Below are positions 8,432 through 16,310 of a DNA stretch of 51,701 nucleotides, one piece after another (the first letter of the stretch is position 1; the number at the start of each line of letters is the position of its first letter). This stretch comes from Zoogloea sp. GTDB lineage: Bacteria > Pseudomonadota > Gammaproteobacteria > Burkholderiales > Rhodocyclaceae. Both the position numbers and the translations under genes were made by a program. The stretch is taken from NCBI RefSeq assembly GCF_028693495.1, contig NZ_JAQUVG010000011.1, positions 1 through 51,701 on the forward strand, read 5' to 3'. The notes under the pieces were generated by a model. It saw only the letters and a program-made list of their open reading frames with translations. It had not been told where the DNA came from and made no database searches.

Positions 8432-10390
8432 TTATTCGAGTCCCGCCCCCGGAGCGGGGCTGGCATAGCCCGAGAAGTCGCCGTTGCTCGGGGAAATGGT
8501 ACCCAGACGGGCCTTGAGGGAAGGCGCACGCCCTTCAAGCAGGGCACTGTAGATCACCGCGTTGGCCATCACCTTCTTGACGTAATCCCGGGTCTCGCCA
8601 AAAGGAATGGTTTCGGCGTAAATCGCTCCCTCCAGGGGCTTTGCGTCCTTCCAGCGTTTGGCCCGGCCGGGCCCCGCGTTGTAGGCTGCAGAGGCCAGAA
8701 CCGGGTGGTTGTCCAGACCTTCGAGGACCATCCGCATGTACGTGGTGCCAAACATTACATTGGTATCCGGATCACGCAGCCAGCTCACGTTGTAGCCTTT
8801 CATGCCCAGTTTGCCGGCAATCCACTGGCCGGTGGACGGCATCACCTGCATGAGGCCCTGGGCGCCCACGCTGGAACGGGCAGAGGTGATGAAACGGCTT
8901 TCCTGGCGCATCAGACCGTACACCCAGGCGGTATCCAGATCCCGGCTGCGCGCATTCGGCTCGATGCGCTCGCGGTGGGGCGTCAGGTAACGCAGGCTGT
9001 AGTCGTGTTCATTGCGGGTCCGGTCAGCCGCGTAGATGGCCCGGTCATAGATGCCCAGGTCCTGGGCCAGTTGGGCCGCAGCCAGCAGGAAACGGTCATC
9101 CTTGTTGCGCAGGGTCCAGTTCCATTCCCGGATACCCTCGGTGCGCATGTCCAGACGAAGCAGCGCCAGGGCACGCTGCAGGCCCGGCGTCTGACGCACC
9201 TGCTCGAGCTCGTCACGGTGGATCGCGCGCGCTTTGCTCGGCAGGGTAAAGACCCGACCAAGTTCTTCGTCAGCGAGGATGGAATAGAAGGTCGGATGGC
9301 CGGCGATGCGCTCGAAGGCCTTGCGGGCCCCCTCCCGCTGACCCAGGGCCTGGAGCGCCCTGCCATACCAGTAGGACCAGTCGGGCAGATCCCGCTGGCC
9401 CGGAGCCATCGCCTCGACGCCTGCCCGGACCGTCTTCCAGTCGCCAGCCCGCAGCGCTGCGCGGACCCGCCAGGCCGCCTGTTCGTCGCTCATGGGTGTA
9501 TCACCCGCAGCCTTGAACCACTCATGGGCCTCGGGCTGCAACTTGCTTGCCGCCTGCCACGCAATCTGGCCCAAGGCATAGCTGCGCTCCTCGGCGGAAA
9601 AACGCTCATCCAGCCGGGCGTAGCGCAGATAGGCCCCCTTGGGATCATCCCGGGCCACCCGGACCAAGGCGATCAGGGCCAGTTCCCGGCCGGGGCGACT
9701 GACCGCAAAGTTGGCAGGCATGCGATCGAGCCAGACTGCAGGATTGCTGCCTGCCCGCTCCAGATCGGACGGCAGGGGGGCCTGCTCGGGAGGCAACCAG
9801 GCCGCCACGGCCCTGGCGCCACTCAAGCGCTTGGCCTCCATCAGGCGCCGGACACGCAGCCAAATCTCATCGGGGCTGACCAGCGCTTCCTGAACCAGCG
9901 CGCGCAGCACGGGGATGCAGCTCTCGGGTGTATCCACGAGGGAGAACCACAAGGGCCGCACCTCGGCCAGCACCACGGGATCACCACTGCTGATGCGAAC
10001 CTGGTGCTGATAACACTGGAGATCCTGCTCCGGCTGCTGCAGCTCGGAATACTCGGCGATGAAACGCCCCCACTCATTCCGCTTGCCCAGACCACGCAGC
10101 CACTCACCCCGAAGCTTCTCGGCCAGCCAGCTGTCCCGGTTGCGCTCAAGAAAATCCTTCAGGCGGGCCGGATCCGCCTCGTTGCGGGCAAGCTGGCTGG
10201 ACAGGACCCAGTATTCTGGGTACGGGTCGAGGACGTGCCCCGTGGGCTGGGCCTGGGAGGCCAGGCGCACCCGGTCACCGGCCCGGGCGGCGTCCTTGGC
10301 CAGCAAGATGCGCTCATCCCCCGGGTCGCCGCCAGCGGGCATGGCCATCCACAGGACTGCCGCCAACGCGGCCCACAGGCTATTCTTCAT
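8432..10390 (-). CDS. slt: Soluble lytic murein transglycosylase (Slt70 family)
   Basis: This periplasmic enzyme cleaves the glycan strand of peptidoglycan with formation of 1,6-anhydromuramic acid. The 652-residue product has a signal peptide (MKNSLWAALAAVLWMAMPAGG), a long alpha-helical superhelical region, and a C-terminal GH23 lysozyme-like domain with the catalytic glutamate Glu497 in RQESRF, followed by SSVGAQGLMQVMPSTG and AAYNAGPGRAKRW. I start it at the ATG at 10390, which gives a clean signal sequence; an ATG six codons upstream is also open. It is divergent from the 5-formyl-THF cyclo-ligase gene (37 bases between starts) and first in the run slt, NAD-binding protein, cca, pbpC. 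Confidence 0.93.
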   Translation of the reverse strand: MKNSLWAALAAVLWMAMPAGGDPGDERILLAKDAARAGDRVRLASQAQPTGHVLDPYPEYWVLSSQLARNEADPARLKDFLERNRDSWLAEKLRGEWLRGLGKRNEWGRFIAEYSELQQPEQDLQCYQHQVRISSGDPVVLAEVRPLWFSLVDTPESCIPVLRALVQEALVSPDEIWLRVRRLMEAKRLSGARAVAAWLPPEQAPLPSDLERAGSNPAVWLDRMPANFAVSRPGRELALIALVRVARDDPKGAYLRYARLDERFSAEERSYALGQIAWQAASKLQPEAHEWFKAAGDTPMSDEQAAWRVRAALRAGDWKTVRAGVEAMAPGQRDLPDWSYWYGRALQALGQREGARKAFERIAGHPTFYSILADEELGRVFTLPSKARAIHRDELEQVRQTPGLQRALALLRLDMRTEGIREWNWTLRNKDDRFLLAAAQLAQDLGIYDRAIYAADRTRNEHDYSLRYLTPHRERIEPNARSRDLDTAWVYGLMRQESRFITSARSSVGAQGLMQVMPSTGQWIAGKLGMKGYNVSWLRDPDTNVMFGTTYMRMVLEGLDNHPVLASAAYNAGPGRAKRWKDAKPLEGAIYAETIPFGETRDYVKKVMANAVIYSALLEGRAPSLKARLGTISPSNGDFSGYASPAPGAGLE

Positions 10391-10427
10391 CGTCTTGTGT
10401 CTTGCCACGCTTCACGCCCCACCAAAA

Positions 10428-11054
10428 ATGCCGCCGGAGAATAGCACAGTGCTGCCCCCTGCCAGCCCCCCGGAAACAGAGATTGCTGCATTGCGCAAAC
10501 GCCTGCGCCAGGAACGCCTGGCCGCCCGGGAGGCCCTCCCGGCAGAGCAGCGTCAGGAACTAACCCGCCACCTGGAAAAAAACCTCGACGCCCTTCTGGA
10601 TCACCTGGCGCCCCGTCGGCTGGCCTTCTGCTGGCCGTGGCGGGCAGAGGCTGACCTGGTGGCCTGGGTCAGCCGCTGGCTGGCAGCCGACCCAGGCCGC
10701 CAGGCCGCCCTGCCGGTCGTGCGCCAGCCCGGACACACCATGGAATTTCTCGCCTGGGAACCGGATGCCGCGATGGACACGGACCACCATGGCATACCGA
10801 TCCCTGCAAAGCAGGTGGTGATTCAGCCGGAAGTGGTGTTGGTACCCCTCAACGCCTTCGACGCGGCAGGCTTTCGCCTCGGCTACGGAGGAGGCTATTT
10901 TGACCGGACCCTGGCTGCGCTGAGACCCGCTCCGGTCTGCGTGGGGATCGCCTTTGAACTGGCCCGGGCCGCAAGCACCTGGCCGCAGACCCACGACCAC
11001 CCCATGGACTGGATCGTCACCGAGGGAGGAGCCTGGGCTGCCCAGCGGGACTGA
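10428..11054 (+). CDS. 5-formyltetrahydrofolate cyclo-ligase
   Basis: The enzyme converts 5-formyl-THF to 5,10-methenyl-THF with ATP. The 208-residue product shows the RKRLRQERLAAREAL start helix, the PWRAEADL strand, and the signature LGYGGGYFDR followed by the conserved C-terminal strands (VGIAFELA, HDHPMDWIVTE). I use the ATG at 10428; a GTG at 10449 in the same frame is an alternative, and the much longer open frame upstream is antisense to slt. It stands alone between slt and oxyR, its stop only three bases from the convergent oxyR stop. In proteobacteria a 6S RNA gene often lies next to this gene; I see no room for one here. Confidence 0.92.
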   Translation: MPPENSTVLPPASPPETEIAALRKRLRQERLAAREALPAEQRQELTRHLEKNLDALLDHLAPRRLAFCWPWRAEADLVAWVSRWLAADPGRQAALPVVRQPGHTMEFLAWEPDAAMDTDHHGIPIPAKQVVIQPEVVLVPLNAFDAAGFRLGYGGGYFDRTLAALRPAPVCVGIAFELARAASTWPQTHDHPMDWIVTEGGAWAAQRD

Positions 11055-11057
11055 GGG

Positions 11058-11975
11058 TCAGCGGACGACCGGCCGCACCCCCTGCAGGGGACTGGACAGG
11101 ATGGCCTGACGGATCACGTCGATGGCGCCACTGCGGGGATAGGTCACCCGCCACGCCAGCGCAATCCGGCGGAAAGGTTCGGGCGCCTCGAAGGGGCGCA
11201 CGGTCAGGAGTGGATTACCTCCCGGCAACGGGTCGGCGGCGCTGCTGGGGAGCACCGTGACGCCGGCCCCGGTGGCCACCATGTGACGTATGGTCTCCAG
11301 GGAGCTGCCCTCCAGGGTGCGCTGCAGCCCTTCGCCGCCGCGGCACAGTGGGCAGACTTCCAGCACCTGATCCCGGAAGCAGTTGCCGGACCCGAGTAGC
11401 AAGAGGGGCGCTTCAGCCAGCTGGGTGGCAGAAACGGACTCTTTCTGCTCCCACGGGTGACCAGCAGGAAGCAGCACCCGGAAAGGCTCGTCATAGACCG
11501 CCTGAGTCACGATCCCCGGCTCCTCGAAGGGCAGTGCGATGACAATGACATCCAACTCACCGCGCTTGAGGGACTCGGCGAGGCGGGCCGTGTAGTTTTC
11601 CTGAATCAGCAGGGGCATCGACGGCGCGGCCGCGTGGACCCGGGGAATCAGATGGGGCAGCAGATAGGGGCCGATGGTGTAGATCACCCCCAGCTTGAGG
11701 GGACCGGACAGGGGGTCGCGACCGGCAGTGGCGATTTCCTTGATCTGACCGGCCTCCAGAAGCACCTTCTCGGCCTGGGCCACGATGCGGGCGCCGATAT
11801 CGGTGATCTTCACATCGGCTGCGCTACGTTCAAAGAGGGTGACGTTCAGCTCGTCCTCCAGCTTCTTGATAGCAACCGAGAGGGTCGGTTGGCTGACGTT
11901 GCAGCGCTCGGCCGCATGGCCAAAGTGACGCTCCCGGGCCAGGGCGACGAGATAACGGAGGTCGGTCAGGGTCAT
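11058..11975 (-). CDS. oxyR: Hydrogen peroxide-sensing LysR-type regulator OxyR
   Basis: A 305-residue LysR regulator with an N-terminal winged helix (residues 1-60, HFGHAAERCNVSQPTLSVAIKKLE) and a periplasmic-binding-like sensor domain. The peroxide-sensing cysteines fall at exactly residues 199 and 208 (GNCFRDQVLEVC), the same numbers as in E. coli OxyR, which makes the assignment firm. The start fits, since the N-terminal helix begins directly. An ATAG-N7-CTAT dyad lies 20 bases upstream of the start codon, which would allow autoregulation. The gene is divergent from the DegP-type protease and converges with the cyclo-ligase gene. Confidence 0.96.
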   Translation of the reverse strand: MTLTDLRYLVALARERHFGHAAERCNVSQPTLSVAIKKLEDELNVTLFERSAADVKITDIGARIVAQAEKVLLEAGQIKEIATAGRDPLSGPLKLGVIYTIGPYLLPHLIPRVHAAAPSMPLLIQENYTARLAESLKRGELDVIVIALPFEEPGIVTQAVYDEPFRVLLPAGHPWEQKESVSATQLAEAPLLLLGSGNCFRDQVLEVCPLCRGGEGLQRTLEGSSLETIRHMVATGAGVTVLPSSAADPLPGGNPLLTVRPFEAPEPFRRIALAWRVTYPRSGAIDVIRQAILSSPLQGVRPVVR

Positions 11976-11995
11976 GATTCACACCCACAATGACG

Positions 11996-12010
11996 ATAGT
12001 GATTAACTAT
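11996..12010. promoter_or_regulatory. Candidate OxyR operator (ATAG-N7-CTAT)
   Basis: ATAGTGATTAACTAT matches the ATAG-N7-CTAT half of the OxyR consensus and is also a LysR-type T-N11-A dyad. It lies 20 bases upstream of oxyR in the oxyR-degP intergenic region. Only one of the two consensus repeats is evident; the next expected ATAG element is not conserved. Confidence 0.55.
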
Positions 12011-12171
12011 ATACACAACACGCCCCCTGCGGGTGTCCGATTTGCCGATCACGCCCGGAGCCCCCTTGCACCGGCAGGGAAAGCCCCCACTTTTGTAATC
12101 ATTTGTAGGACCGGGGAACAGGACGCTTTCTCCCGCGTCCACCCCCTCCGTCAAGAACCAAGGAGCAACGC

Positions 12172-13674
12172 ATGAAATCTGCCGTGGTCCGCCCCACCCT
12201 CGTCTTCTCTGCCCTGTGCCTGGCCCTGGCAGGATGCCTGCAGGAAGAGGGCGCAATCCCCTCCTCCCACGCCGCCAACGGCACATCGGTCGTCGTCCCC
12301 GCAGCCCCGGCCGCAGCAGCGCCTCCCAGTGCCAGCCGCTACGGTCTCCCGGACTTTTCCGGACTGGTGGACCAGGTGGGGCCGGCTGTGGTGAATATCA
12401 GCGTGACCCAGAAGGTATCGCGGGGTGGCGTGTCCGGCGAAGACCCCCTTGCCGAGGACCCCCTCTACGATTTCCTGCGCCGTTTCGGGGTTCCGGTGCC
12501 GGGGATGCCTGGCAACCGGGGCGGGCGGATGCCCGAACAGATCCAGCAGGGGGTAGGTTCCGGCTTCATCGTCAGTCCCGACGGCTACGTGCTGACCAAC
12601 GCCCACGTGGTCGATGGCGCCAGTGAAGTCACAGTCAAGCTGACGGATAAACGGGACTTCAAGGCCAAGGTGGTGGGTACCGACAAACGGACCGATGTGG
12701 CGCTGCTCAAGATCGATGCCACCGGCCTGCCCTTCGTCAGGACCGGCGATGCCGAGAAGGTCAGGGTGGGCGAATGGGTCGTCGCCATGGGCTCGCCGTT
12801 CGGCTTCGAGAACACGGTCACCGCCGGCATCATCAGCGCCAAGGCCCGCCGCCTGCCGGACGAAAACTACGTGCCTTTCCTCCAGACCGACGTGGCCATC
12901 AATCCGGGCAACTCCGGCGGCCCCCTGTTCAATCTGGCGGGCGAGGTCATCGGCATCAACTCCCAGATCTACTCCCGTTCCGGCGGCTTCATGGGCATCT
13001 CCTTTGCGATCCCCATCGATGTCGCCATGAAGGTCAAGGATCAGCTCCAGAAATACGGCAAGGTTTCCCGCGGCCGCCTGGGGGTCAGCATCCAGGGCAT
13101 GGATGCCGAGCTGGCCCAGAACTTTGGACTCGACAAGCCTGGCGGCGCCCTGGTGGCCAACGTGGAACCCGGATCCCCCGCCGAGAAGGGCGGCCTCCTG
13201 CCGGGAGATGTCGTCACCGCCGTCAACGGCCAAAGGGTAGACAACTCCGCCGATCTGCCGAGGATCATTGGCGAACAAAAACCCGGCACAGCCGTACGCT
13301 TGTCGGTCTGGCGCGATCGCAAGAGCCGGGAAATCAGCATCACCCTCGGCGAGCAGGCCAGCGAAAGGGCCCTGGCCGCCGCCCCCGAGCGCAAAAGCGA
13401 GGGTGGCAGCAGCAAGCTGGGCCTGACCGGGCGGGCGCTGACCGCCCAGGAAGCCTCCCGCCTGGGCGTCCCCGGTGGCATCGTCGTGGAAAACACCAGC
13501 GGCCCCTCGGCCAAGGCGGGCCTGCAGTCCGGAGACGTGATCCTCGGCATCAACAACCAGGCCATCACGAGCATCGAGCAATTCCGCAAGTTGCTTGATG
13601 CCGCCGGCAACCGCTTCGCTCTGCTGGTCCAGCGTGGTGGCAGCCGGATCTTCGTGGCGGTCCGTCTGTCCTGA
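12172..13674 (+). CDS. degP: Do-family (DegP/HtrA) serine endoprotease with lipoprotein signal
   Basis: An envelope quality-control protease of 500 residues. The triad is complete: His145 (TNAHVVDG), Asp175 (RTDVALLKID) and Ser248 (GNSGGPL). Two PDZ domains follow, near residues 295-385 and 405-495. The N-terminus ends in LALAGC with Cys22 at the cleavage point and Leu at +2, a perfect lipobox, so the protein is predicted to be lipid-anchored and probably sorted to the outer membrane, followed by an Ala/Pro-rich linker to about residue 55. Most DegP and MucD proteins are soluble. An AAGGAG six bases before the ATG fixes the start. It is divergent from oxyR; a hairpin follows the gene. Confidence 0.93.
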   Translation: MKSAVVRPTLVFSALCLALAGCLQEEGAIPSSHAANGTSVVVPAAPAAAAPPSASRYGLPDFSGLVDQVGPAVVNISVTQKVSRGGVSGEDPLAEDPLYDFLRRFGVPVPGMPGNRGGRMPEQIQQGVGSGFIVSPDGYVLTNAHVVDGASEVTVKLTDKRDFKAKVVGTDKRTDVALLKIDATGLPFVRTGDAEKVRVGEWVVAMGSPFGFENTVTAGIISAKARRLPDENYVPFLQTDVAINPGNSGGPLFNLAGEVIGINSQIYSRSGGFMGISFAIPIDVAMKVKDQLQKYGKVSRGRLGVSIQGMDAELAQNFGLDKPGGALVANVEPGSPAEKGGLLPGDVVTAVNGQRVDNSADLPRIIGEQKPGTAVRLSVWRDRKSREISITLGEQASERALAAAPERKSEGGSSKLGLTGRALTAQEASRLGVPGGIVVENTSGPSAKAGLQSGDVILGINNQAITSIEQFRKLLDAAGNRFALLVQRGGSRIFVAVRLS

Positions 13675-13684
13675 CGCGCGCGCT

Positions 13685-13718
13685 CCGGGGAAGGGGCTGT
13701 CGGCAGCCGATTCCCCGG
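13685..13718 (+). terminator. Hairpin after degP
   Basis: An 8-bp outer stem (CCGGGGAA pairing with TTCCCCGG) encloses an inner GGCTG/CAGCC stem with a TCGG loop, starting 11 bases after the degP stop. There is no T-run, so it may end transcription only with Rho or serve as an mRNA 3' end. Confidence 0.45.
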
Positions 13719-13759
13719 AAAGTGATCCAGCACACAGGTTTTCCGTTGCAGCCTGCACG

Positions 13760-13786
13760 TTGAGACAGAGAACTGCCCCTTATAAT
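13760..13786 (+). promoter_or_regulatory. Candidate promoter of the TonB-dependent receptor gene
   Basis: A perfect TATAAT (13781-13786) is preceded by TTGAGA with a short 15-base spacer. Downstream, between this and the start codon, is a 10-bp palindrome GGAATATTCC (13803-13812) that could be an operator. Assignment is by sequence likeness alone. Confidence 0.4.
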
Positions 13787-13844
13787 CGGGCGCTGGGGTG
13801 AGGGAATATTCCGGGAGCACCCCTTCTGTCATAACAAGAAAACC

Positions 13845-15872
13845 ATGCCCCTGCTGCCTCTCCGGTCAGCCAGACGACTGGCTCTGGCCTGCCTGGCGCC
13901 ATTCCTCTGTACCGTGAGCCATCGCGGCCTGGCCGAGGAGGCTCCGTTTTTCGAGGACCTGCCTACGGTCCTGTCTGCATCGCGCCTGCCGCAGGCCCTC
14001 AACGAAGCGCCGGGTGCCGTCACCATCCTCGACCGGGAATTCATTCAGGCCACCGGTTACCGGGACATCGCCCGCCTGCTGCGTCTGGTGCCGGGCATGC
14101 AGATCGGCCAGGAGCGCGGCCACTCCCAGTGGGTCACTTACCACGGTCTGGGCAGTGACTACCCCACCGAGATCCAGGTGCTGGTGGACGGTCGGTCGGT
14201 TTATTCCCCCAGCGCCTTCGGCGGGGTAGACTGGTCTGCCCTCCCCCTGACCCTCCAGGAGATCGAACGCATTGAGGTTGTGCGCGGCACCAACTCCAAT
14301 GCCTATGGTGCCAATGCCTTCCTGGGTGTGATCAACATCATCACCCGCCACAGTCACCAGGAGCGGGGAGCCTCCGCTCAGGTAACGGCCGGCAACCGGG
14401 GCATCCGCGACCAGCACGCCAGTTGGACCGGGGGGGGCGACGGGCTTGGTGTCCGGCTCTCCGCCGCCCAGTTGCAGGACAAAGGCTTCCAGAACCTGAA
14501 CGACGATCGCAGCAGCCAGACCGTCACCCTGCGCAGTGACTACCGGCTGAACGGGCTGGACGAAGTGAGCCTGTGGATGGGCTACAACCGGCTCGAACGG
14601 GGCATGGGCTATCAAGACTCCCTTTACGGCAACAACGCCGAACGGACGGCAGGCAGCGAGAGTGCCACCTTTCACCTGTCCTGGCGCCGGACCCTGAGCG
14701 CCGACGAGGAATGGCTGGTGAATTTTTATCGCAACCAGGAAAACAGCCGGGATCGCTGGCGGGCTGCGGCTCCGGGCTACGCCGACGTCCCCCTGGACCG
14801 GAGCCGCTCCAGCCACCGGACCAATCTGGAAATTCAGCACCGCCTGGCCCTGAACGCCCATACCCGCCTGGTCTGGGGCCTGGAGGCCCGGCGTGACCAC
14901 AGCGATGCACCGGGCCTGTTCGCCGGAGGCAAGCCACCGCGGGCCGAGCTTTACCGGGCCTTTTCCAACCTGGACTGGCGCATCACCCCCAACTGGCAGC
15001 TCAACCTGGGGGGGCTCCTCGAGAAGAACGGGGATGTCGTGCCCCAGTTCATCCCCCGGGTCTTCGTCAACTGGCAGGCCGGTCAGGGCCACACCTTCCG
15101 GGCCGGTTACGCCCGTGCCTGGCAACAGCGCAATCTCTTTGAACTGTACGGAGACGTACGCGCTTATTCCGGCCCGGGCGAACGTTCCCGCCCGATCGCC
15201 TGGCCCTACGTTCCCAACCCAAATCTGCGCACCCCCCGGGTGGACACCGTCGAGGTCGGCTACCTGGGACGCCTGCCCTCCATGGACAGCACCCTGGACA
15301 TCCGCATCTTCAACGAGCGGATAGCCGATTTCGTGGTCCGGGAGAACACGACTTCCCCGATCGGTGCGCTGGCCATCCCGCTGCCCTCCTCACGGTTCGT
15401 GAACCTGGACTCGTCCATCGTGCTGAGGGGGATCGAATACCAGCTCCGGACACGGCCGCGCCCGGGTACCGAGCTCCTGTTCAGCCACAGCCTGATCGAC
15501 CGGCAAACGGACGACCCCCAGATGAGCAAGCGGGCCGCTCCCTATGCAGCCAGCTTCACCTGGCTGCAGAATTACGGGAACGGCTGGCGCAGCACGGCCA
15601 GCCTCCTGCGCATGGGCCCCCTCGCCGGGGGATACGGCTACGTACCCGGCTGCGACTACCTGGCCCGGGCCTACACCAGCCTGGATCTGCGACTTGCCAA
15701 AAGCTTCCGGATGGAAGGCCGGCGAGTGGACATGGCCATCAACGGAATCAACCTGGGGGAAAGACACCAGGAGATCGCCGACCGCTCCGAACAGTGCCTG
15801 TCCAGGAACATCAGCAAGCCAGCCAACCCTGCGGCAAGCACGGTGTGGCTGTCGGTGGCAGTGGAGCTCTGA
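13845..15872 (+). CDS. TonB-dependent outer-membrane receptor, substrate unknown
   Basis: A 675-residue outer-membrane receptor. After a signal peptide (cleavage likely at about residue 27, before EEAPFFEDLP) there is a plug domain with the conserved run from ALNEAPGAVTILDREFI through VPGMQIGQ, VLVDGRSVYSP and IERIEVVRGTNS to VINIITR, then a 22-strand-type barrel ending in a short aromatic strand (VWLSVAVEL). It lacks histidine-rich loops or other hints of the ligand. It is a small member of the family, similar to receptors for siderophores, vitamin B12 or metal chelates. It stands next to, and converges with, a metal efflux operon, which does not establish a metal substrate. There is no tonB, exbBD or ABC transporter nearby. 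Confidence 0.9.
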   Translation: MPLLPLRSARRLALACLAPFLCTVSHRGLAEEAPFFEDLPTVLSASRLPQALNEAPGAVTILDREFIQATGYRDIARLLRLVPGMQIGQERGHSQWVTYHGLGSDYPTEIQVLVDGRSVYSPSAFGGVDWSALPLTLQEIERIEVVRGTNSNAYGANAFLGVINIITRHSHQERGASAQVTAGNRGIRDQHASWTGGGDGLGVRLSAAQLQDKGFQNLNDDRSSQTVTLRSDYRLNGLDEVSLWMGYNRLERGMGYQDSLYGNNAERTAGSESATFHLSWRRTLSADEEWLVNFYRNQENSRDRWRAAAPGYADVPLDRSRSSHRTNLEIQHRLALNAHTRLVWGLEARRDHSDAPGLFAGGKPPRAELYRAFSNLDWRITPNWQLNLGGLLEKNGDVVPQFIPRVFVNWQAGQGHTFRAGYARAWQQRNLFELYGDVRAYSGPGERSRPIAWPYVPNPNLRTPRVDTVEVGYLGRLPSMDSTLDIRIFNERIADFVVRENTTSPIGALAIPLPSSRFVNLDSSIVLRGIEYQLRTRPRPGTELLFSHSLIDRQTDDPQMSKRAAPYAASFTWLQNYGNGWRSTASLLRMGPLAGGYGYVPGCDYLARAYTSLDLRLAKSFRMEGRRVDMAINGINLGERHQEIADRSEQCLSRNISKPANPAASTVWLSVAVEL

Positions 15873-15881
15873 GGCTGCCCT

Positions 15882-15909
15882 GAGGAAAGGGTCGAACGGA
15901 CCCTTCCTC
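15882..15909. terminator. Bidirectional hairpin between receptor and PII-like gene
   Basis: GAGGAAAGGGTC pairs with GACCCTTCCTC (one bulged A) around a five-base loop, in the 55-base gap between two convergent genes. The location supports termination in both directions; there is no long T-run. Confidence 0.55.
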
Positions 15910-15927
15910 CTTGCCAGGCGCGAGCCT

Positions 15928-16263
15928 TCAACTGCTTTCCGTTCCCACCGTCTTGCGGATGAAGAGCGCCTTTTGAACATCGGTCACCCACACCAGGCCG
16001 TCACCCGTCTGACCCGTGGTGGCCACCTGAACGATGTGATCCAGGAGGAGATCCACCATCTCATCCGGCGCGATGATCTCCACCCGCACCTTGTCGGTGA
16101 AATCGGTAAGCTCCTCCTTGATGTTGTGAGGCACGTGGCGAACGGTCGAACCACAACCCAGTGCCTTGCTGATCGTCATCCCCGGGAAGCCCGGCAGTGC
16201 CCGCAGCACTTCCCGTAGACGCGGGATCTTCTGGGGGCGAATGATGGCGCGAATTTCCTTCAT
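15928..16263 (-). CDS. PII-superfamily protein of the RND-associated divergent group (PII-NG type)
   Basis: A 111-residue small trimeric-type signalling protein. It starts MKEIRAIIRP and contains the C-terminal ATTGQTGDGLVWVTDV loop, both typical of PII, but the T-loop (about residues 37-55, CGSTVRHVPHNIKEELTDF) has no tyrosine at position 51, so it cannot be uridylylated in the usual way. PII-like proteins beside CzcA/CusA pumps have been described as a separate group; here the gene is last in the efflux operon, 47 bases after the pump gene and behind a hairpin. The likely role is to bind a nucleotide or metal and regulate efflux, which is inference. Confidence 0.85.
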   Translation of the reverse strand: MKEIRAIIRPQKIPRLREVLRALPGFPGMTISKALGCGSTVRHVPHNIKEELTDFTDKVRVEIIAPDEMVDLLLDHIVQVATTGQTGDGLVWVTDVQKALFIRKTVGTESS

Positions 16264-16282
16264 GTGCGTGTCCTTCCTTTAA

Positions 16283-16307
16283 AGGCGGGCCCCTCTGGGA
16301 CCCGCCT
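16283..16307 (-). terminator. Intercistronic hairpin between RND pump and PII-like gene
   Basis: On the minus strand a GC-rich stem (AGGCGGGTCC with a five-base loop, one G-T pair) is followed by TTTAAAGG, directly after the pump gene and before the PII-like start. It could be a partial terminator or mRNA stabiliser that sets the expression ratio of the two genes. Confidence 0.45.
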
Positions 16308-16310
16308 GCA

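Noticed and set aside
7205-10444. A 1079-codon open frame on the plus strand opposite cca, the NAD-binding gene and slt
   Set aside because: It crosses three confidently assigned genes and has no family features.
12151-13758. A 535-codon open frame antisense to degP
   Set aside because: It mirrors the protease gene, whose catalytic triad and PDZ domains are complete on the plus strand.
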